The notes: generated by a model not told the origin, from the sequence alone. Shown: positions 21,683-34,828, counted from the stretch's first letter. The stretch: 64,000 nt of DNA from Calamus simplicifolius (GCA_900491605.1 UESW01004373.1:253467-317466), one strand, 5' to 3'. Numbers and translations are program-made.

Positions 21683-24300
21683 TGATGAAAAAGAAAGTAT
21701 TATATGCTTATAACTCAAGTTCATTTTCCATTAATTAATTTTCATTCTAATTTTTAGTCACATAATTTTGATCCACTAATAGATTAATTGGCCCGTAGAC
21801 TTAGGCATTAATTATAGCCGGGCTCTTTAGGTATGGGTGGCATGAACCTTTCAATTTGAAGGCTCAAAAAGTAGATTTTATGAATATATTTAATAGAGAG
21901 CCTTTTGCCGAGAGAAAAGGAGTTATCCTTTGAACTTTCGCATGGTTGTAATAAATAAAGCGGATAGATATCGATTTGATTTGGTGGAATCTCTTGGATA
22001 TCTAATGTTATATGCTTGTTAAATTCTGAACTTTTTTGATAGATATCGATTTAATTTGATAGAATCTCTTGGATATCTCTTAGATATCTGATGTTATATG
22101 CTTGTTAAATTCTTAACTTTTGCTAGTAGATATTGATTTGATTTGATGGAATCTCTTGGATATTATATGCTTGTTCAGATTAAGAAAGTGTGGAAATTCT
22201 TTAAGTTATTTTTAAATTTATTAAAAGACAGTTTGTGACTCGTGGCAATTATTCTTACATGACCTAGAGTATTATGTACTAGAATGACATTTGTTAATAT
22301 GGTGATCTTGTTTTCGATAATTTAACAATACAATGTTCAATGTACTATGCAAAAATTTTTAGGTGCCCATGACTAACCTATTTGATGTAGTACTGGAATT
22401 CTAGATCATCATTATATATATCAAAATCTTCTTATATTTTATAACCACAATAATAGTTTATTATTATTTATTATTATAATTGCAAATTAAATTATAATAT
22501 AATTATTAAAATATAAAATCATTATATTATATATTATCATAATTATATTATATTATATTATTATATGCTTGTTCAATTCTATCACAGCTTAAGAAAGCGT
22601 GGGAATTGTTTAACTTATTTTTAAATTTATTAAAAGACAGTTTATGACTCGTGGCAATTATTCTTAGATGACTTGGAGTATTATGTACTAGAATCGCATT
22701 TGTTAATCTAGTGAACTTGTTTTCGATAATTTAACAATACAATGTTTAGTGTGCTATGTAAAAATATTTAGATAACCATGACTAACCTATTTGATGTGCT
22801 ACAAGAGTCCTAGATCATTAATATATATATAATATCAAAATCTTCATATATTTTACAACCACAATAATAATAGTTTATTATTATTACTATTATAATATGC
22901 AAATTAAATTATAATATAATTTTTAAAATATAAAATCATTATACTATATTATATTATCATAATTATATTATATTATATAATTGTATGATTGATATTTAAT
23001 TATATTACATTAATATGAAAACAATACTATATACGTTTTCTAAGTTTATGTGATTAAATTTGAATTTTAAAAATATATTTTTTTAATTTGAAATTAAAGA
23101 TAAGAAAATTTTTTAAATCCATGTGGTTCCAAAAAAAAAAACCTTAGCTTGTTATAATATATTAGATATGTTTTCGATCCATAGAGCATAGGAGGAGAAA
23201 GAATTTATCAATCCCTCCAAAGGTGGACACGGTGGTAAAGATGTGGAGGATCGTATATTTGATATCGCTACAAAAACCAGAAATTTATGATGGTTTTGTG
23301 GTTGGGTTAGGTGGGAATGGTTTTATGGTTTGGATTGGGTGAAACAAACGGCAGAGTCTAATTTTGCCAGAGGTCGAAAATATAATTCTTTAGATCAAAT
23401 GAAGATGTGATCTGATTTGCCAAATGAAATTAATCATATTATATTTTTTCCAAAGAATTATTGTTGAAAAATTAGTAAAAAAAAAAATGCACATCCCTAT
23501 GGATATAGATTGGTACGATGGACTTGTAGATTTGGGTGGGCCAATATATTCGTAACATCTCCACTTACTAACAAACGAATAATAGCAACAATGCAAAAAT
23601 TGTGCATGCAAAGAGTTGTAATTAAAAAAAGAAAGGAAAATTAATCTTTATGATGCTCCAAAGTTCTAACACAATAGCTTTCACAATCCAGCAAAAATAG
23701 ACCTCGATTATTGATCCCTCCGATATGATATTAGCCACCATGCAAAAACCCTCACACAGAAGGATGACCATTAAATTAAACAATAACAACAAAATAAAAT
23801 ATTTAATTCTTTAGTCCTTCGTGGCACTACATTAATTCTTGAGGAGAAATAACAATACAATACAAAAGTTAAAGTACTGAAGAGCCACAAAGTAACGAAA
23901 GTTTCGTTCTAGAAAGTACTGCCGTTCCTTGGGCTTCAGCAGCTCCGCCAAACGTTGGCCCCGTCCACGTTTTCGAGGGACCGCCGCACCACGGAGCTCA
24001 ACCCTTGGAGTTTCTTCTGCCACCACATCTCCTTTTCCCCGACCTCATTAACCCCAAATTCAGCTCTATAGTGCGATGGTGGGACTCGATCATAGCCGGC
24101 TCTTTAGGTATGGATGGTATGGGACCAGCCGATGAGGACCTTGGCCAGACACTCTCCGGCGGGCTCCGGGCATGCCGGTGCCCGGCAACCGACGACATTA
24201 GGTTGTTTAGTCCTCCTGTAGGTCAATTCTCGTGGTACGCTTCCGAACGCTACCTTGCTTTTTTGTAGGCAATTTCTTGGATGATAGCATTTAAATTCGA
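21683..24300 (+). repeat. RU copy 5 (most complete)
   Basis: Runs from GATGAAAAAGAAAGTATTA through GGCTCTTTAGGTATGGG, repeated ATATCGATTTGATTTGG blocks, the TATTATA run and GTAACATCTCCACTTAC. It ends with a GC-rich module (23940-24260) beginning near CCGTCCACGTTTTCGAGGG. That module has short ORFs on both strands (23832-24268). Its minus-strand reading (EETPRVELRGAAVPRKRG) recurs at 59645-59941, but the DNA there is nearly identical, so this is not evidence of coding. I do not recognise the product. Confidence 0.75.
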
Positions 24301-25911
24301 AGGCTCCAGAATCCGGACATTCATGAATATCTTTAATTCACGCGTTTACGAATCTTTTAAAGGGCACAATGTTTTATTTTTTTTTTGCTTATTCTTATTC
24401 CGGTGGTGGTAATGAATACACTAAGTATCAATTTAATCTGGTGGACTTTATGGGATATAACTATTATACACACGTGAGCATTGACAAGATTAATTTTTTA
24501 AAAACATAAATTTATTTTTTTACATTTATATAATTAAATTTAAATTTTAAATTTATTAATTTCAAAATTCAAAGGTGAGAATAAGATAAATAAAATATAT
24601 ATAAAAAATTAATTTTTTTTAATTTTTAAAAAATTAATTAATTTTGTTAAATAAAATATATCAAAAATTAATTAATAATTTTTAAAAATTTATTAAATAA
24701 AAATAATTTGATAAATTTAAGGGTAGAAGGATGTGATAACCTATGAGTAACAAATGAGCTTAAATTTTTTTATAAATTTTTAGTCACATAATTTTGATCG
24801 ACTAATGGATTAATTGGCCCATCATGTAGACTTAGGCATTATGGCGGGGCTCTTTAGGTATGGGTGGCATGAATATTTAAATTTGAAGGCTCAAAAAGTG
24901 GATTTTATGAATATATTTAATAGAGAGCCTTTTGCCAAGAGAAAATGAGTTATCCTTTGAACTTCCCCATGGTTGTAATAAATAAAGCGGATAGATATTG
25001 ATTTGATTTGGTGGAATCTTTTGGATATCTAATGTTATATGCTTATTAAATTCTTAACTTTTCTTATAGATATCGATTTAATTTGGTAGAATCTCTTGGA
25101 TATTTGATGTTATATGATTGTTAAATTCTTAAAGATATTGATTTGATTTGGTGGAATCTCTGGGATATCTGATGTTACATACTTGTTCAATGATAAGTCT
25201 ATTTATTATCCCAATTTAACTATTAAAATAAATATTAATTACTTTAAATTTATTAAGAATTGATACTTTTTATGGATGTTTATAGAGCCTATAGATGGAA
25301 AGAGCTTGATTTTTGAAGTCCAATGATACAGACCGCACTCAAATCAGGATTCAGTTTGCCAAAAAAGGAACAAAGGGATGATTCGCATGATTCCTGGTGC
25401 AAACTAAGGTAGATAATGTTGAACGGATGGTTGAAAAATTTTCTCATAATATCTGAACAATCTTGAGCGCCCGATTGACTAACTTTGACTTGGAGGAAAC
25501 CCTATATGAGCTCTATAAATGGAGGACCTCATGCAATAGTTGGGGAGAGGAGTTTCTACAAAGCTCTTTTTATTCTTTTATTTAGATTACTGTATTTAGG
25601 CCTGAGAGAGAAAAATTATGGAGGAAATGCTAGTGGCAGCAATACATGGCTAGATTCCTTCAACTTAGGATGATGAAGAAGCCTGTAATCAGATTTTATC
25701 TTTCTTTTTGTTCTTAATTTCTATGCAATAAAAATTATGCTCTTCTTTATTATATCTTTTGAGTTATTTTTCTAATCGAGGTTTTGATTTGGCATACACG
25801 GCCTGTACCCTCTATCAACGTACCGTAATCTCAGGATACGATACATGCTAAGAGAGACAGATCGTAGTATGATAGATTAGACCCTTAACTTTGCAATTAT
25901 TAGATAGTTTA
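24301..25911 (+). repeat. RU copy 6 with uninterrupted tail
   Basis: Continues the unit with GGCTCTTTAGGTATGGG (24848), GAGAGCCTTTTGCC and the ATATCGATTTAATTTGG blocks. The tail to TTATTAGATAGTTTATACTC is the undisturbed equivalent of the site where the hAT element sits at 9765. A stretch at 24480-24760 is AT-rich without features. Confidence 0.75.
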
Positions 25912-26233
25912 TACTCTAAGCGAATGTTGATAAGAGATAAATTATTCTAATTTTAAATTTACAAAAATTATTATTATTGCAACATTAAAAAAAAGATAAA
26001 ACTTGTTTGCATAATGGATTCATATTCCTAAGTTGCTTCTCCTATTATTTTAATTTCGTTAATTAATTAATTATTATCTTTTAATAACAGCTATTCTTAA
26101 TATAATCCTCTATATATAATTTTTTTTCTTTTTTCATGAAATAATTACCTTGATCCCTGAGGATACAATCCCGATTTACCACTAGCTATAATAGTAAGTA
26201 GGTTTTATTTTTGATCGCCAACGACAACGATCA

Positions 26234-26258
26234 AATTTTGACATCGTTACCAAGGATC
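26234..26258 (+). other. Degraded Athila-type primer-binding site
   Basis: TTTTGACATCGTTACCAAGG aligns with the usual TTTTGGCGCCGTTGCCGGGG, a tRNA-Asp-type site, by transitions only. The LTR would end at ATCA just before it. Confidence 0.5.
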
Positions 26259-27554
26259 CAGGCACGATTAGTTAACAAAAAAATTTATAAAAAAAAAAAT
26301 TTATTACAAATTTTCTCTTAATTTTAATTTTTTTTATTGTTTCATTATTATTCATGCTTCTATATAAAAGAAAAGAGTAACAAAAATTTCTTTTTTGTTG
26401 AATAGTTATTGCTCTCTTAGTTTATTGCTTTTTTTTAGTTACCTTAATTATTAGATTTTCTTATTTTCTTTTTAACATAAAAAAAATTTACTTTCCTTCT
26501 TGTCAAAAATTCACTTTTAACCTAATTAACTTTTTCTTTTAATTAACTTACCTTAAAGAACCTAAAAGAAAACCCTAAGATACTTTCCATAAAAAATAAT
26601 TAATTTTAAAAATAAATAAATAAAAATAATAATAATAAATAAATAAATAAATAAAATATAATAAATATTTTATTTCTATGCTTAGATTGACTTAGGTAAA
26701 TTTATTTTCTACGAAACTTAAAATTTTTTTCATTGACATCTCATAATTTATTAAAAAATTAGAAACTTAATCACAAAAATCTTTTAAAAAAGTAATTTAG
26801 ATTAATTTTATTTAATAATTTCAAGAGCTGGACATCTGCTTGTTGCACACTATTTTCATAATTAACTTTTAGGGAACAAACCTTTAATCAAGATAAGGTG
26901 GGAGTTGATCATCCTTTCTTGGTCCCCAAACCACATCCTTCATTTTGCATTAATTCAAGCCTTTAACTCTAAAATTAACTAGATGTCAGCCCCTAAGAAA
27001 CTCAAGCTCAATAGGACAAGATACCTGAAAGAGTTGGACCAGGTCGGATTGACTGCTTAACTGGTGTCTAGAAAAGGAAAGGAAAGTGGTTACTTAATTG
27101 GTTCAGTTTGCTTACCTAGTAAGCGACGAGGGGACTCCCATGACCTTATCCTTAACTGGCTAGTTGATCAGTTAATTTTTGACTTGAAGGGCTCCAAGGC
27201 AGTCTTGAAAGTTAGGAGCTCTCTAGATCTAAGTTAACCTAGGGTAGAGAGTCTAATCTTTGTTAACTTGATTGCTAATAATTATTAATCCCTAACTAAA
27301 TTATTCTTTATTGCTCTTAGTTCTAGGAATCTTTTAGGATATTTCCTTTAGAATCTTCTTCTTTCTCTTCTATTACATTAGTTAAAAAAAAAACCGATTA
27401 CTGTTTGCTTTAGAGTGTATTGGTAGGGTCTATGCTTGGTCACTGATTGTTACAACCCAACCTCATACCCTTAAATCCTGAAATAGAGTGAACTTGTAGA
27501 GCAAATAGAGCACGCATTATGGATCTTAATTAAGAAAATAATCCACCACATCAA

Positions 27555-28551
27555 TTGAAAGAGTACTTCGTCCCTTCACAATATACATATTCATCATGCA
27601 TACAAGTATCCCAAGTAGAGGCTGTCCAATATGAAATTAAGTTTAGTGTAATCCAAATGTTACTAGCTTTCCATGGATTTACAAATGAAGATCCCTATAA
27701 ACACTTAGATAAATTCTTGAAAATTTGCTCAACTGTCAAGATTCAAAATTTCTTCAATGAGGCACTTAGGCTAAAGTTATTCCCTTTCTCCCTAAAAGAT
27801 AGAGCCAAGTATTGGTTAAATTCACTAGAAACTATAATTTCAACTTGGAACCAATTCAAAGGAAATTTCTTAAGAAATACTTTCCTATAGAAAAATGAAT
27901 CAAGTCAGAAAAGCCATAACCAGTTTTTTTCAGTTAGAAAGAGAAATGTTTCATGAAACGTGGGAGAGATTAAAAGAATTAACTAGAAAATATCTGCACC
28001 ATGCAATACCTATATGGCAGTTAATTCAATGTTTTTATGATGGATTGTGAGAAAGGCATCGACAAATGATGGATGCCTCATGTGGAGAAACATTTATGCT
28101 AAAAAGTAAACATGAGACATTGCAGCTTTTTGAAACTCTAAGTAAAAAATTCTGGTACCACATGTTTGCTACCCATATTAGAGATCCTCCCACAGAACCT
28201 AAGAGAGGTGAAATATACAGCATAGGTCAGTCTATAGACATCTATATCAAAATTGATGAACTATCCCAAAAACTTGATCGAATTCTACAAGTTAGAAACA
28301 CATCTTCCCCATCTACTCAATTACATGAGGTTTGTATAATCTGTTTGAGTCCGACCCATTCTATAGGTGAATGTCCAGCCGCATACCAATTTTCTGAGCT
28401 TATTCAGGAACAAGCCTACCAAGCCCAAACCCAAATGGCTCCTAGACCAGAAAATGGTCCATATTCGAAAACTTACAATCCTACTAGAAAAATTATCCAA
28501 TTTTTTATGGAAACCCCAACCTATCATCAGTCCAACATCAATTATGCCTAA
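27555..28551 (+). pseudogene. Athila-like gag with CCHC knuckle, broken
   Basis: The first frame (27555-27890) has IQMLLAFHGFTNEDPYKHLD and LKLFPFSLKDRAKYWLNSLE, the core of the retrotransposon gag domain. It stops at 27888. The middle (27890-28065) is frameshifted. The second frame (28066-28551) carries CIICLSPTHSIGEC, a C-x2-C-x4-H-x4-C zinc knuckle that binds nucleic acid. It is followed by a Gln/Pro-rich tail. Acidic sequence to 28970 (YEEEELDVPPLEQL) continues the protein out of frame. Confidence 0.75.
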
Positions 28552-28977
28552 CCATCAGGAGACCCAATTCAGAAGTATATCGTATTCTCAATATGCAAGT
28601 GCTCCTTAACCTCCACCAAATAATCATGATCCTACTTTCGAAGAGAAGGTGTTACAAGCATTGAAAGGCTAGAAATGAATACTCAACTCCTTCACTCATA
28701 CAAACAATCCATTGTAAAACTAAAAACTCAGATAGGTTAACTAGCCACAACATTCAATGGAAGAGAATTGGATAAGCTACCGAGTCAGTCCAAAGCTAAC
28801 CCTAGGAACCTAAACATCCAAGGATCTAAACAAGGAGCCCAGATTAACCAATTAAGTATCATTCATACATTAAGATCTGAAAAATAAATAGATAATCAGG
28901 TGGATACATATGAAGAAGAAGAATTAGATGTCCCACCACTTGAACAGCTTATTGAATTGGGGTTTCCAAATTTTATA

Positions 28978-29170
28978 GCATGGGCGCTTGCGCTGGGGTT
29001 TTGCGAAAATTGAAAAAGTTTGAAAAAAAAAGTTGCCATGATGCTTATAAGCATCATTACATTGGTAAACTTCCGACGCTTTCCAAAAGCATCGGCAGCT
29101 TTTGGCATTTTTCGATGTTACAAAGTAGCATTGGGAAAAAAGCATTGCTATACCATATTTTTTTGTAGTG
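28978..29170. mobile_element. CACTA terminal fragment
   Basis: Ends TTTTTTTGTAGTG, the reverse complement of a CACTACAAAAA terminus. Inside are inverted pieces of the type GATGCTT.TAAGCATC. Related subterminal repeats occur at 60640-60897. The other end is missing. Confidence 0.6.
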
Positions 29171-29187
29171 TGAGTTCAATCAATGAA

Positions 29188-30490
29188 GAATATTCCTTAA
29201 TATATATCGGTTGATACCTTTTCGAACTAGTTTTAAGCTTTCTTAGTAAGTAGAGTGCTAATCAAAGTTTGCTAGGTCGATGATTCCTAAAAAGAAAATC
29301 TTTCTTAATAAAGCTCTCTTCTTTCGTATAGATGTCTATGTGATACTAATCACTTTGTAATGACCTCCGATTCTATCATATATTGCCATAAGATAAGCAA
29401 GCCAAATTAGACCATACTACCTGCCATCCATTTTGAAGGTTGAGCTTTAGTTCGTACTCAAGTCATAAAAGTAGCTAAGACCTTTGTTTAACTGATCTAT
29501 CTCGGCCATTTGTCTCTTCTCTAATGATCCAGTAATCTCATGAAGGTTATCTTCAAATTGAGCTCAATGAGTAACAGACATAGGCTAATTTGATAATCTT
29601 AGACTGTCAGCTTAGGTCGAGCTCAACGATTCATGAGCGATGGTCAATCTTGAAGATTCATCGATATCGTGTTGGCTAACTTTTATGTCAAATCTGCATC
29701 TTGAAAAAATTATTCATCGATCTTAAATTAGCTTGGAGAATTATTGAAGGTGACTCCTTCTAATGCCAAAACTCTTAAGTCAATGCTTAAAGCTTGATGA
29801 AGTTCTACCAACCAAAGTCAATGCCAAACTTGAGGAAGCTTTGCTGATTGAGGTTGATGCTCAGGCTTGAGAAAGCTTTATCAATTAAGGTCGATACCCA
29901 GACTTGAAAAAGCTTTGCAAATTAAGGTTAGCTTCGAGAGTAGTTGGAACACTTTAAGGATGTTCATGGGAATTATGCCTTATGAGGAGGACATCCCTTT
30001 AACTTATGAAGATTTTAGATACTTTCCAAGGTCTTCGATCGACTTGCTCTTCATTGATCTAGGCTATTTTGGTAGAATTTTTTTTGTTGTTTTGCTGCCA
30101 CCCTTCTACAGAGCCTAGACATTGCTAATACTTTTAAGTTAATTTTTAATAACTGATCTTGTTCGATAAAAGCCAAAATTAGCTTAAGTTAGCCTTAACT
30201 CTTTAGGTTGGCTGATTTTGATAAGATTGGCCCTAATTCTTTAGGTTAGTTGATTTTAGTTAGGTCGACCATGGCTCTTATGGTTAATTAATTTTTTGAT
30301 TTTGGATAAATTAACCTCAACTCTTCAAGTTGAGCTTGATTCTTCAAATTAGTTTTAACTCTTTATGTTGGTCTTGATTTTGATCCGGTTGGCCTTGACT
30401 CTTCAAGTTGAGCTTGACTCTTCAGGTTAGCCTTGTTAGGTTGGCCTTGACTCTTCGAGTCAACCTTGACTTTGGGCAAGTCGGCCTTCT
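29188..30490 (+). repeat. Second copy of the dispersed repeat with TTGGCCTTGACTC array
   Basis: 29188-29580 aligns with 16190-16590. An array of TTGACTCTTCAAGTTG-like units lies at about 30170-30490. The middle (29640-30120) has an 83-codon ORF (29867-30118) with no recognisable domain. Confidence 0.65.
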
Positions 30491-30539
30491 GGTGGAGCTT
30501 AAGCCTGGCATAGCTCAACCCAAAGGTAAAAAGCCCTTT

Positions 30540-33500
30540 AATCCAAAATAAAAGAACTATAGCACTACCTTCAAAAACAAAGGAAACTATACTTCTATGG
30601 CAAACTGGGATGCCATGCTCTTCAGTGCAAATATAGAAAGAGAATTGACAATCCTACAAGGCCAATTTGGTTAAGGCAGATATTATTGCTGTGTTGGTTT
30701 TGTAATGGGATCGAATGATTAAGGGTAAACTTTGAGACTACCAGTATATTTTTGATAATAGAAATGCTTTTGCATTCTACATCCTACTAAGCAAAGGTGA
30801 TGAATAAGTTTTTATGGGTGATTCAAGACCTTCACCTATGATCGACTAAGAGAAAATTCTCCTTAAACTAACTTTAGGAAAGATCCTTTAACTAAATGAT
30901 GGGCTGCATGTACAGGATATTTGCTATAACCTAGTTTCTATTTTCTTAACAGGAAAGGTTGGAGTTAAGATTTCTTTTTAAGTCTGATAAAATTATTATG
31001 ACTAAGAATACTGTTTTTATTAGGAAAAGTTATTCTAATTAAGTTCTATTTTTTTTGAATATTCTTGACAACTTAGTTTTAGTTTCCTTACTAGGAAAGA
31101 TTGGAGTTAAAGTCTTAAACCTAATAAAATTGTTATGACTAAGAATAGTATTTTTATTAGAAAAGCTTATTATAATCAAGGTATGTTCGTTTCGAATGTT
31201 CTTGAAATCATGAATAATAATAATACAAGTTCTTTTGCTTACTTAATTGACTCTTTTGATTTATAGCATGTTAGAATAGGACATGTGAATTATTTATATG
31301 TTAATAAAATGAAAGAATTAGGTTTATTACATAATGTTTCTTCATTTTACACTACTTAATGTGAGACTTGTGTGGAAACCAAAACTCCTAAAAAAAGTTG
31401 TAAATCTATTGAAAGAAAAAACTAAATTGCCATGTTTATTCCACACAGATTTAGGAGGCTTAAAACATACTATAACATGAGGCATTAAACATTTCTATCC
31501 CATCTTTATAGTAATTATTATAAATTTACTAAATTATATTTACTTAGGTCAAAAGAGGAGGCTTTTAAAAAAATTTCAGCAATATATAGCTAAAGTAGAA
31601 AATAAATATAATAAAAGAATTAAAAGACTTAAGTCAGATAGAGAAGGAGAATATGAATATACTCCTTTTAAAAGTTCTATGAAGAAAGAAAAATAATACA
31701 TAAAGTTACTCCTCCATACTCACCTAAGTTTAATGTAGTAGTTGGATGAAGAAATAAAACCTTAAAAGAGATTATGAATGCATTTTAATTGGTTTAATAG
31801 CACACTTAAACTTATGGATGGAAGTAATTCTTTCAACTTATCATATTCAGAATAGAATTTCTTATAACAAAACTGACATGACGCTATATGAGTTGTGGGA
31901 AGGTCATGCATCTAACCTAAAATACTTAAAATTGTGAGAATCTTTAGAAAAAGTATTGCTACCTTAACCTAAAATGAGAAACTTAGATCATAAAACTTTG
32001 ATTGTGCTTTGATTGGCTATGCACAAGACAGTGTTGTGTAGTTTTTAGTGTTAAGAAGTAAAAATAGAAATACGGAACTAAACACTATAGTAGAGTCTAA
32101 AAATGTAGAATTATTTGAAAACATTTTTTCTCTTTAAAATCAATGTAGAGAAATTTGTCACTATCTCAAAATGAACATAAGGAAGAGACTAGTGAAGAAC
32201 ATGAAGTAGAATTAAGAAAGAGTAAGAGAGTTAGGAAAGAGACAAGTTTTGGGATTGATTTTTATATGTTTTTAATTGATAATAACCCTTCAACTTATGA
32301 AGAAGTTGTAACTTCTTGATGCACCATTCTAGATAGAGGCAATCAATAGTGAGATTAAGTCTATTTTATTCAATCAAACTTGGATATTAATTGACTTACC
32401 TCTTGGTGCCCAAAAATCATATGTAAATGGATTTTTAAAAGAAAACTAAAACCAAATGATTCAATTGATAAATTTAAAACTAGATTAATGGCTAAAGGAA
32501 ATACGCAAAAGAAAGTGTTGATTATTTTGACACCCTTTGCTCCTGCCACTAGAATTACATTCATTAGATTCTTAATTACATTAGCATCCATTTATAAATT
32601 TGTAATTCATTAAATGGATGTAAGGATTGCATTTTTTAATGGAAACTTAGAAAAGAAATTTATATGGTTTAACTTGCAGGGTATATGGTTCCAAGAAATG
32701 AACATAATGTTTGTAAGTTGGTCAAGTCTTTGTAATGATTAAAATAAGTACCTAAATCATGGCATAAAAGATTGATAAAGTTCTGCTTACTGATGGATTT
32801 GTGATAAATGATCCTAATAAATGTATTGTATTAAGATTGTTGATCATGCTTTAGTGATTATTTGTTTATATGCACATGATATTGTTATCATGAGTAGCAA
32901 TTTAGAAATTGTTGATTGACTAAAAAGTTTTTATCATCCAAAATCTGATATGAAAGACATGGGGGAGGGTAATGTGATCTTAGATATTAAAATATTTAGG
33001 ACACCAAATGATATCATATTGTCATAAGAGCACTATATTGTAAGCATGACTCTACTTCTTATAATGCTAATTTATAATTTAAAAACTAGAAGATATTGTC
33101 TCATAACATGATTATGCCCTAGTTATTAATCATCTTATATACTTGATAAACTATATCCGGCCTAATATTGCTTATGTAGTGGGCAGATTGAATAGATATA
33201 TTCAAAGTCCTAATAAGGATCACTGGATTACCATTTATAGAGTACTTCGGTACTTAAGAGGGACCATTGATTATGATTTAATATATAGTAGATTTTTTAT
33301 TGTATTGAAGAGGTATAGCAATGCCAACTGAATCTCAAATTCAGCTAAGATAGTGATTATATTTTTACACTTGGTGAAAGTGCTGTTTTTGGGAAATCAT
33401 CCAAACAAATTTGCACTGTTCGGTCCAATTTGGAATCCAAGTTTTCTGCCTTAGAAAATGAAAATTTTAAGGCTGAGTGGCTTAGAAATCTCTTAGCAGA

Positions 33501-33626
33501 TATCCCTTTGTGCTTAAGACTAATTCCTTTTATGCTTATGCACTATGATAACCAAGCAGCAACTATCAATGCTAAAAATAAAACTTTTAATGATAAAGAT
33601 AGATACATAAAAGTAGCTGCTAGATA
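30540..33626 (+). mobile_element. Decayed Ty1/copia polyprotein region
   Basis: Order of remnants: GAG-pre-integrase (31255-31420; RIGHVNYLYVNKMKELGL and a following CETC), integrase core (31440-32000, very decayed) and reverse transcriptase (32340-33000). The RT YVDD motif reads YAHD in ICLYAHDIVIMSSNLE at about 32863. RNase H follows (33140-33620), with YIRPNIAYVVGRLNRYI, VLRYLRGTIDYDL and DNQAATINAKN. Over twenty stops and shifts rule out function. No LTR flanks it. It ends at the Mutator-type MITE target site. Confidence 0.8.
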
Positions 33627-33635
33627 ATAGAGTTA

Positions 33636-33806
33636 GGAAAACTCTTTATGCACCGTGTACATCATGCATAGTGATTGGTCTGCGCACATGTATGGCCACG
33701 CGTGTGATGGAAAAAGGATAAAAATATCCTCGACCCATATATGTGCGAACCAATCACTGTGTGCGATGCGTGCGTCTTACACCGCGCGCAGTACACAGAC
33801 TTTTCC
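33636..33806. mobile_element. Mutator-type MITE (171 bp) with 9-bp target duplication
   Basis: Terminal inverted repeats start GGAAAACTCTTTATG on the left and GGAAAAGTCTGTGTA on the right (inverted). The flanking 9 bases ATAGAGTTA are identical at 33627-33635 and 33807-33815. A 9-bp duplication is diagnostic for Mutator-like elements. Confidence 0.9.
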
Positions 33807-33865
33807 ATAGAGTTATCGATAGCTCGCCCAGCCCATCTAACCCATGACTCACCTACACTCACCAG

Positions 33866-34828
33866 TAGAGGTGGGCACTAGGCTGTGCCTGGCATGGCAC
33901 GGCCCAGGCCTATCAGGCCGCATCAAAAATGGGGCCGTGCCTAGCATGGCCCTTTAATAAACGGGCCATGCCGAGCACAGCCCGTTAAAAAAATTGCTAA
34001 TCCAGCACGGCATGTTACAGGCCGTGCTTGGTACGGCCCACCACGGGTCATGCCAGGCACGACCCATCCCCCTGTCTTACAAGCACTAGCCTACTCCTCT
34101 CCATCCTTCCACCTCCTCCTCTAAATCGATGGGTCTGAAGAAGCCTTCTTCGAGATCCAACGCCCCCTAGGTTGTCGGCGACGACCGCTCGGTCTCCTAT
34201 GCCAATTGCTAGTCCTCCACCCGAGAGAAGATTTCCATCGTCCCTCTCGACACCAACAGCCTCAAGCACGCCGCCTCCTCCCTCACCACCTCCCCCGCCA
34301 TCCTCCTCCGCTCCCTCTTCCTCCCCTTCACCCACCGCAGCCCCTGCTCATCCTTCGCTGCCCCATCCTCCTCTGCCGCCCCCTCCTCCTCCGCTGTCGT
34401 CGCCACTAGAGCCGACGAGTGGCGCCTCGCCATGGTGGAGCTCTCTCGGAAGCTCCTCCATGCCACCCAAAAGCACGACGAAGCCCGTCTCGAGTCCTCC
34501 CGGCTCAAGCGCTCGCTCGATGAGTTGGAGAGCAAGCTTGGCTGGCTCGAGTCCTTGCCATGACCTCCAGGCCCTTGTGGGTCGGCACAGCCCAGGCCCA
34601 TGTGGGCCATGCCATGCCTGGCACGGTGGGACCATGCCATCCCAGGCCCATCATGGGTCGTGCCAGGCTTGGTCTGTGAGCTGGAATTTCTGAGCCTGGC
34701 ATGGCACGTAGTATTGGGCCATGCTTGGCATGGCCCAATACTGTAGCAGATCGGGCCATGCCAGGCACAGGCCGGTTCATGCCGAGCCATTCTAGCCCAT
34801 GGGCGGCACGGCCCAGTACCCAATTCTA
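33866..34828. mobile_element. Non-autonomous hAT element (963 bp) carrying a gene fragment
   Basis: Left end TAGAGGTGGGCACTAGG; inverted right end TAGAATTGGGTACTGGG. The flanking 8 bases CTCACCAG are identical at 33858-33865 and 34829-34836, as expected for hAT. Subterminal arms rich in GGCATGG/CCATGCC match the hAT end at 9765-10095. Between them, 34080-34565 is unrelated GC-rich coding-like DNA. The element interrupts a repeat whose other copy (14693-15265) lacks it. Confidence 0.9.
34129..34563 (+). pseudogene. Captured host gene fragment (coiled-coil protein) inside the hAT element
   Basis: A frame of 144 codons from ATG 34129 to TGA 34561 has two TAG stops (34168 and 34210). The rest is open: a Ser/Ala-rich segment, then a C-terminal amphipathic helix with WRLAMVELSRKLLHATQKHD and RLKRSLDELESKLGWLES. 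The heptad-like spacing suggests a coiled coil. GC at third positions is high, unlike the surroundings and like monocot genes. I do not recognise the parent gene. Overlapping ORFs on the minus strand (up to 204 codons) and a Pro-rich + frame are shadows. Confidence 0.65.

Larger units (their letters stand above)
25912..28977 (+). mobile_element. Athila-like Ty3/gypsy remnant
   Basis: A degraded LTR end and primer-binding site (26234-26258) are followed by an AT-rich leader and a gag region (about 27518-28900). It is cut at 28977 by a CACTA fragment. No protease, reverse transcriptase or second LTR is present. The leader between 26260 and 27500 is long and non-coding, as is usual for Athila. 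Confidence 0.6.

Noticed and set aside
29867..30118. 83-codon ORF
   Set aside because: No domain, AT-rich repeat context, and no conserved counterpart at 16.2-17.2 kb.
34209..34823. 204-codon minus-strand ORF and several Pro/Arg-rich ORFs in the hAT element
   Set aside because: High GC keeps all frames open. The plus frame at 34129-34563 has the convincing helix; the others run into terminal repeats.
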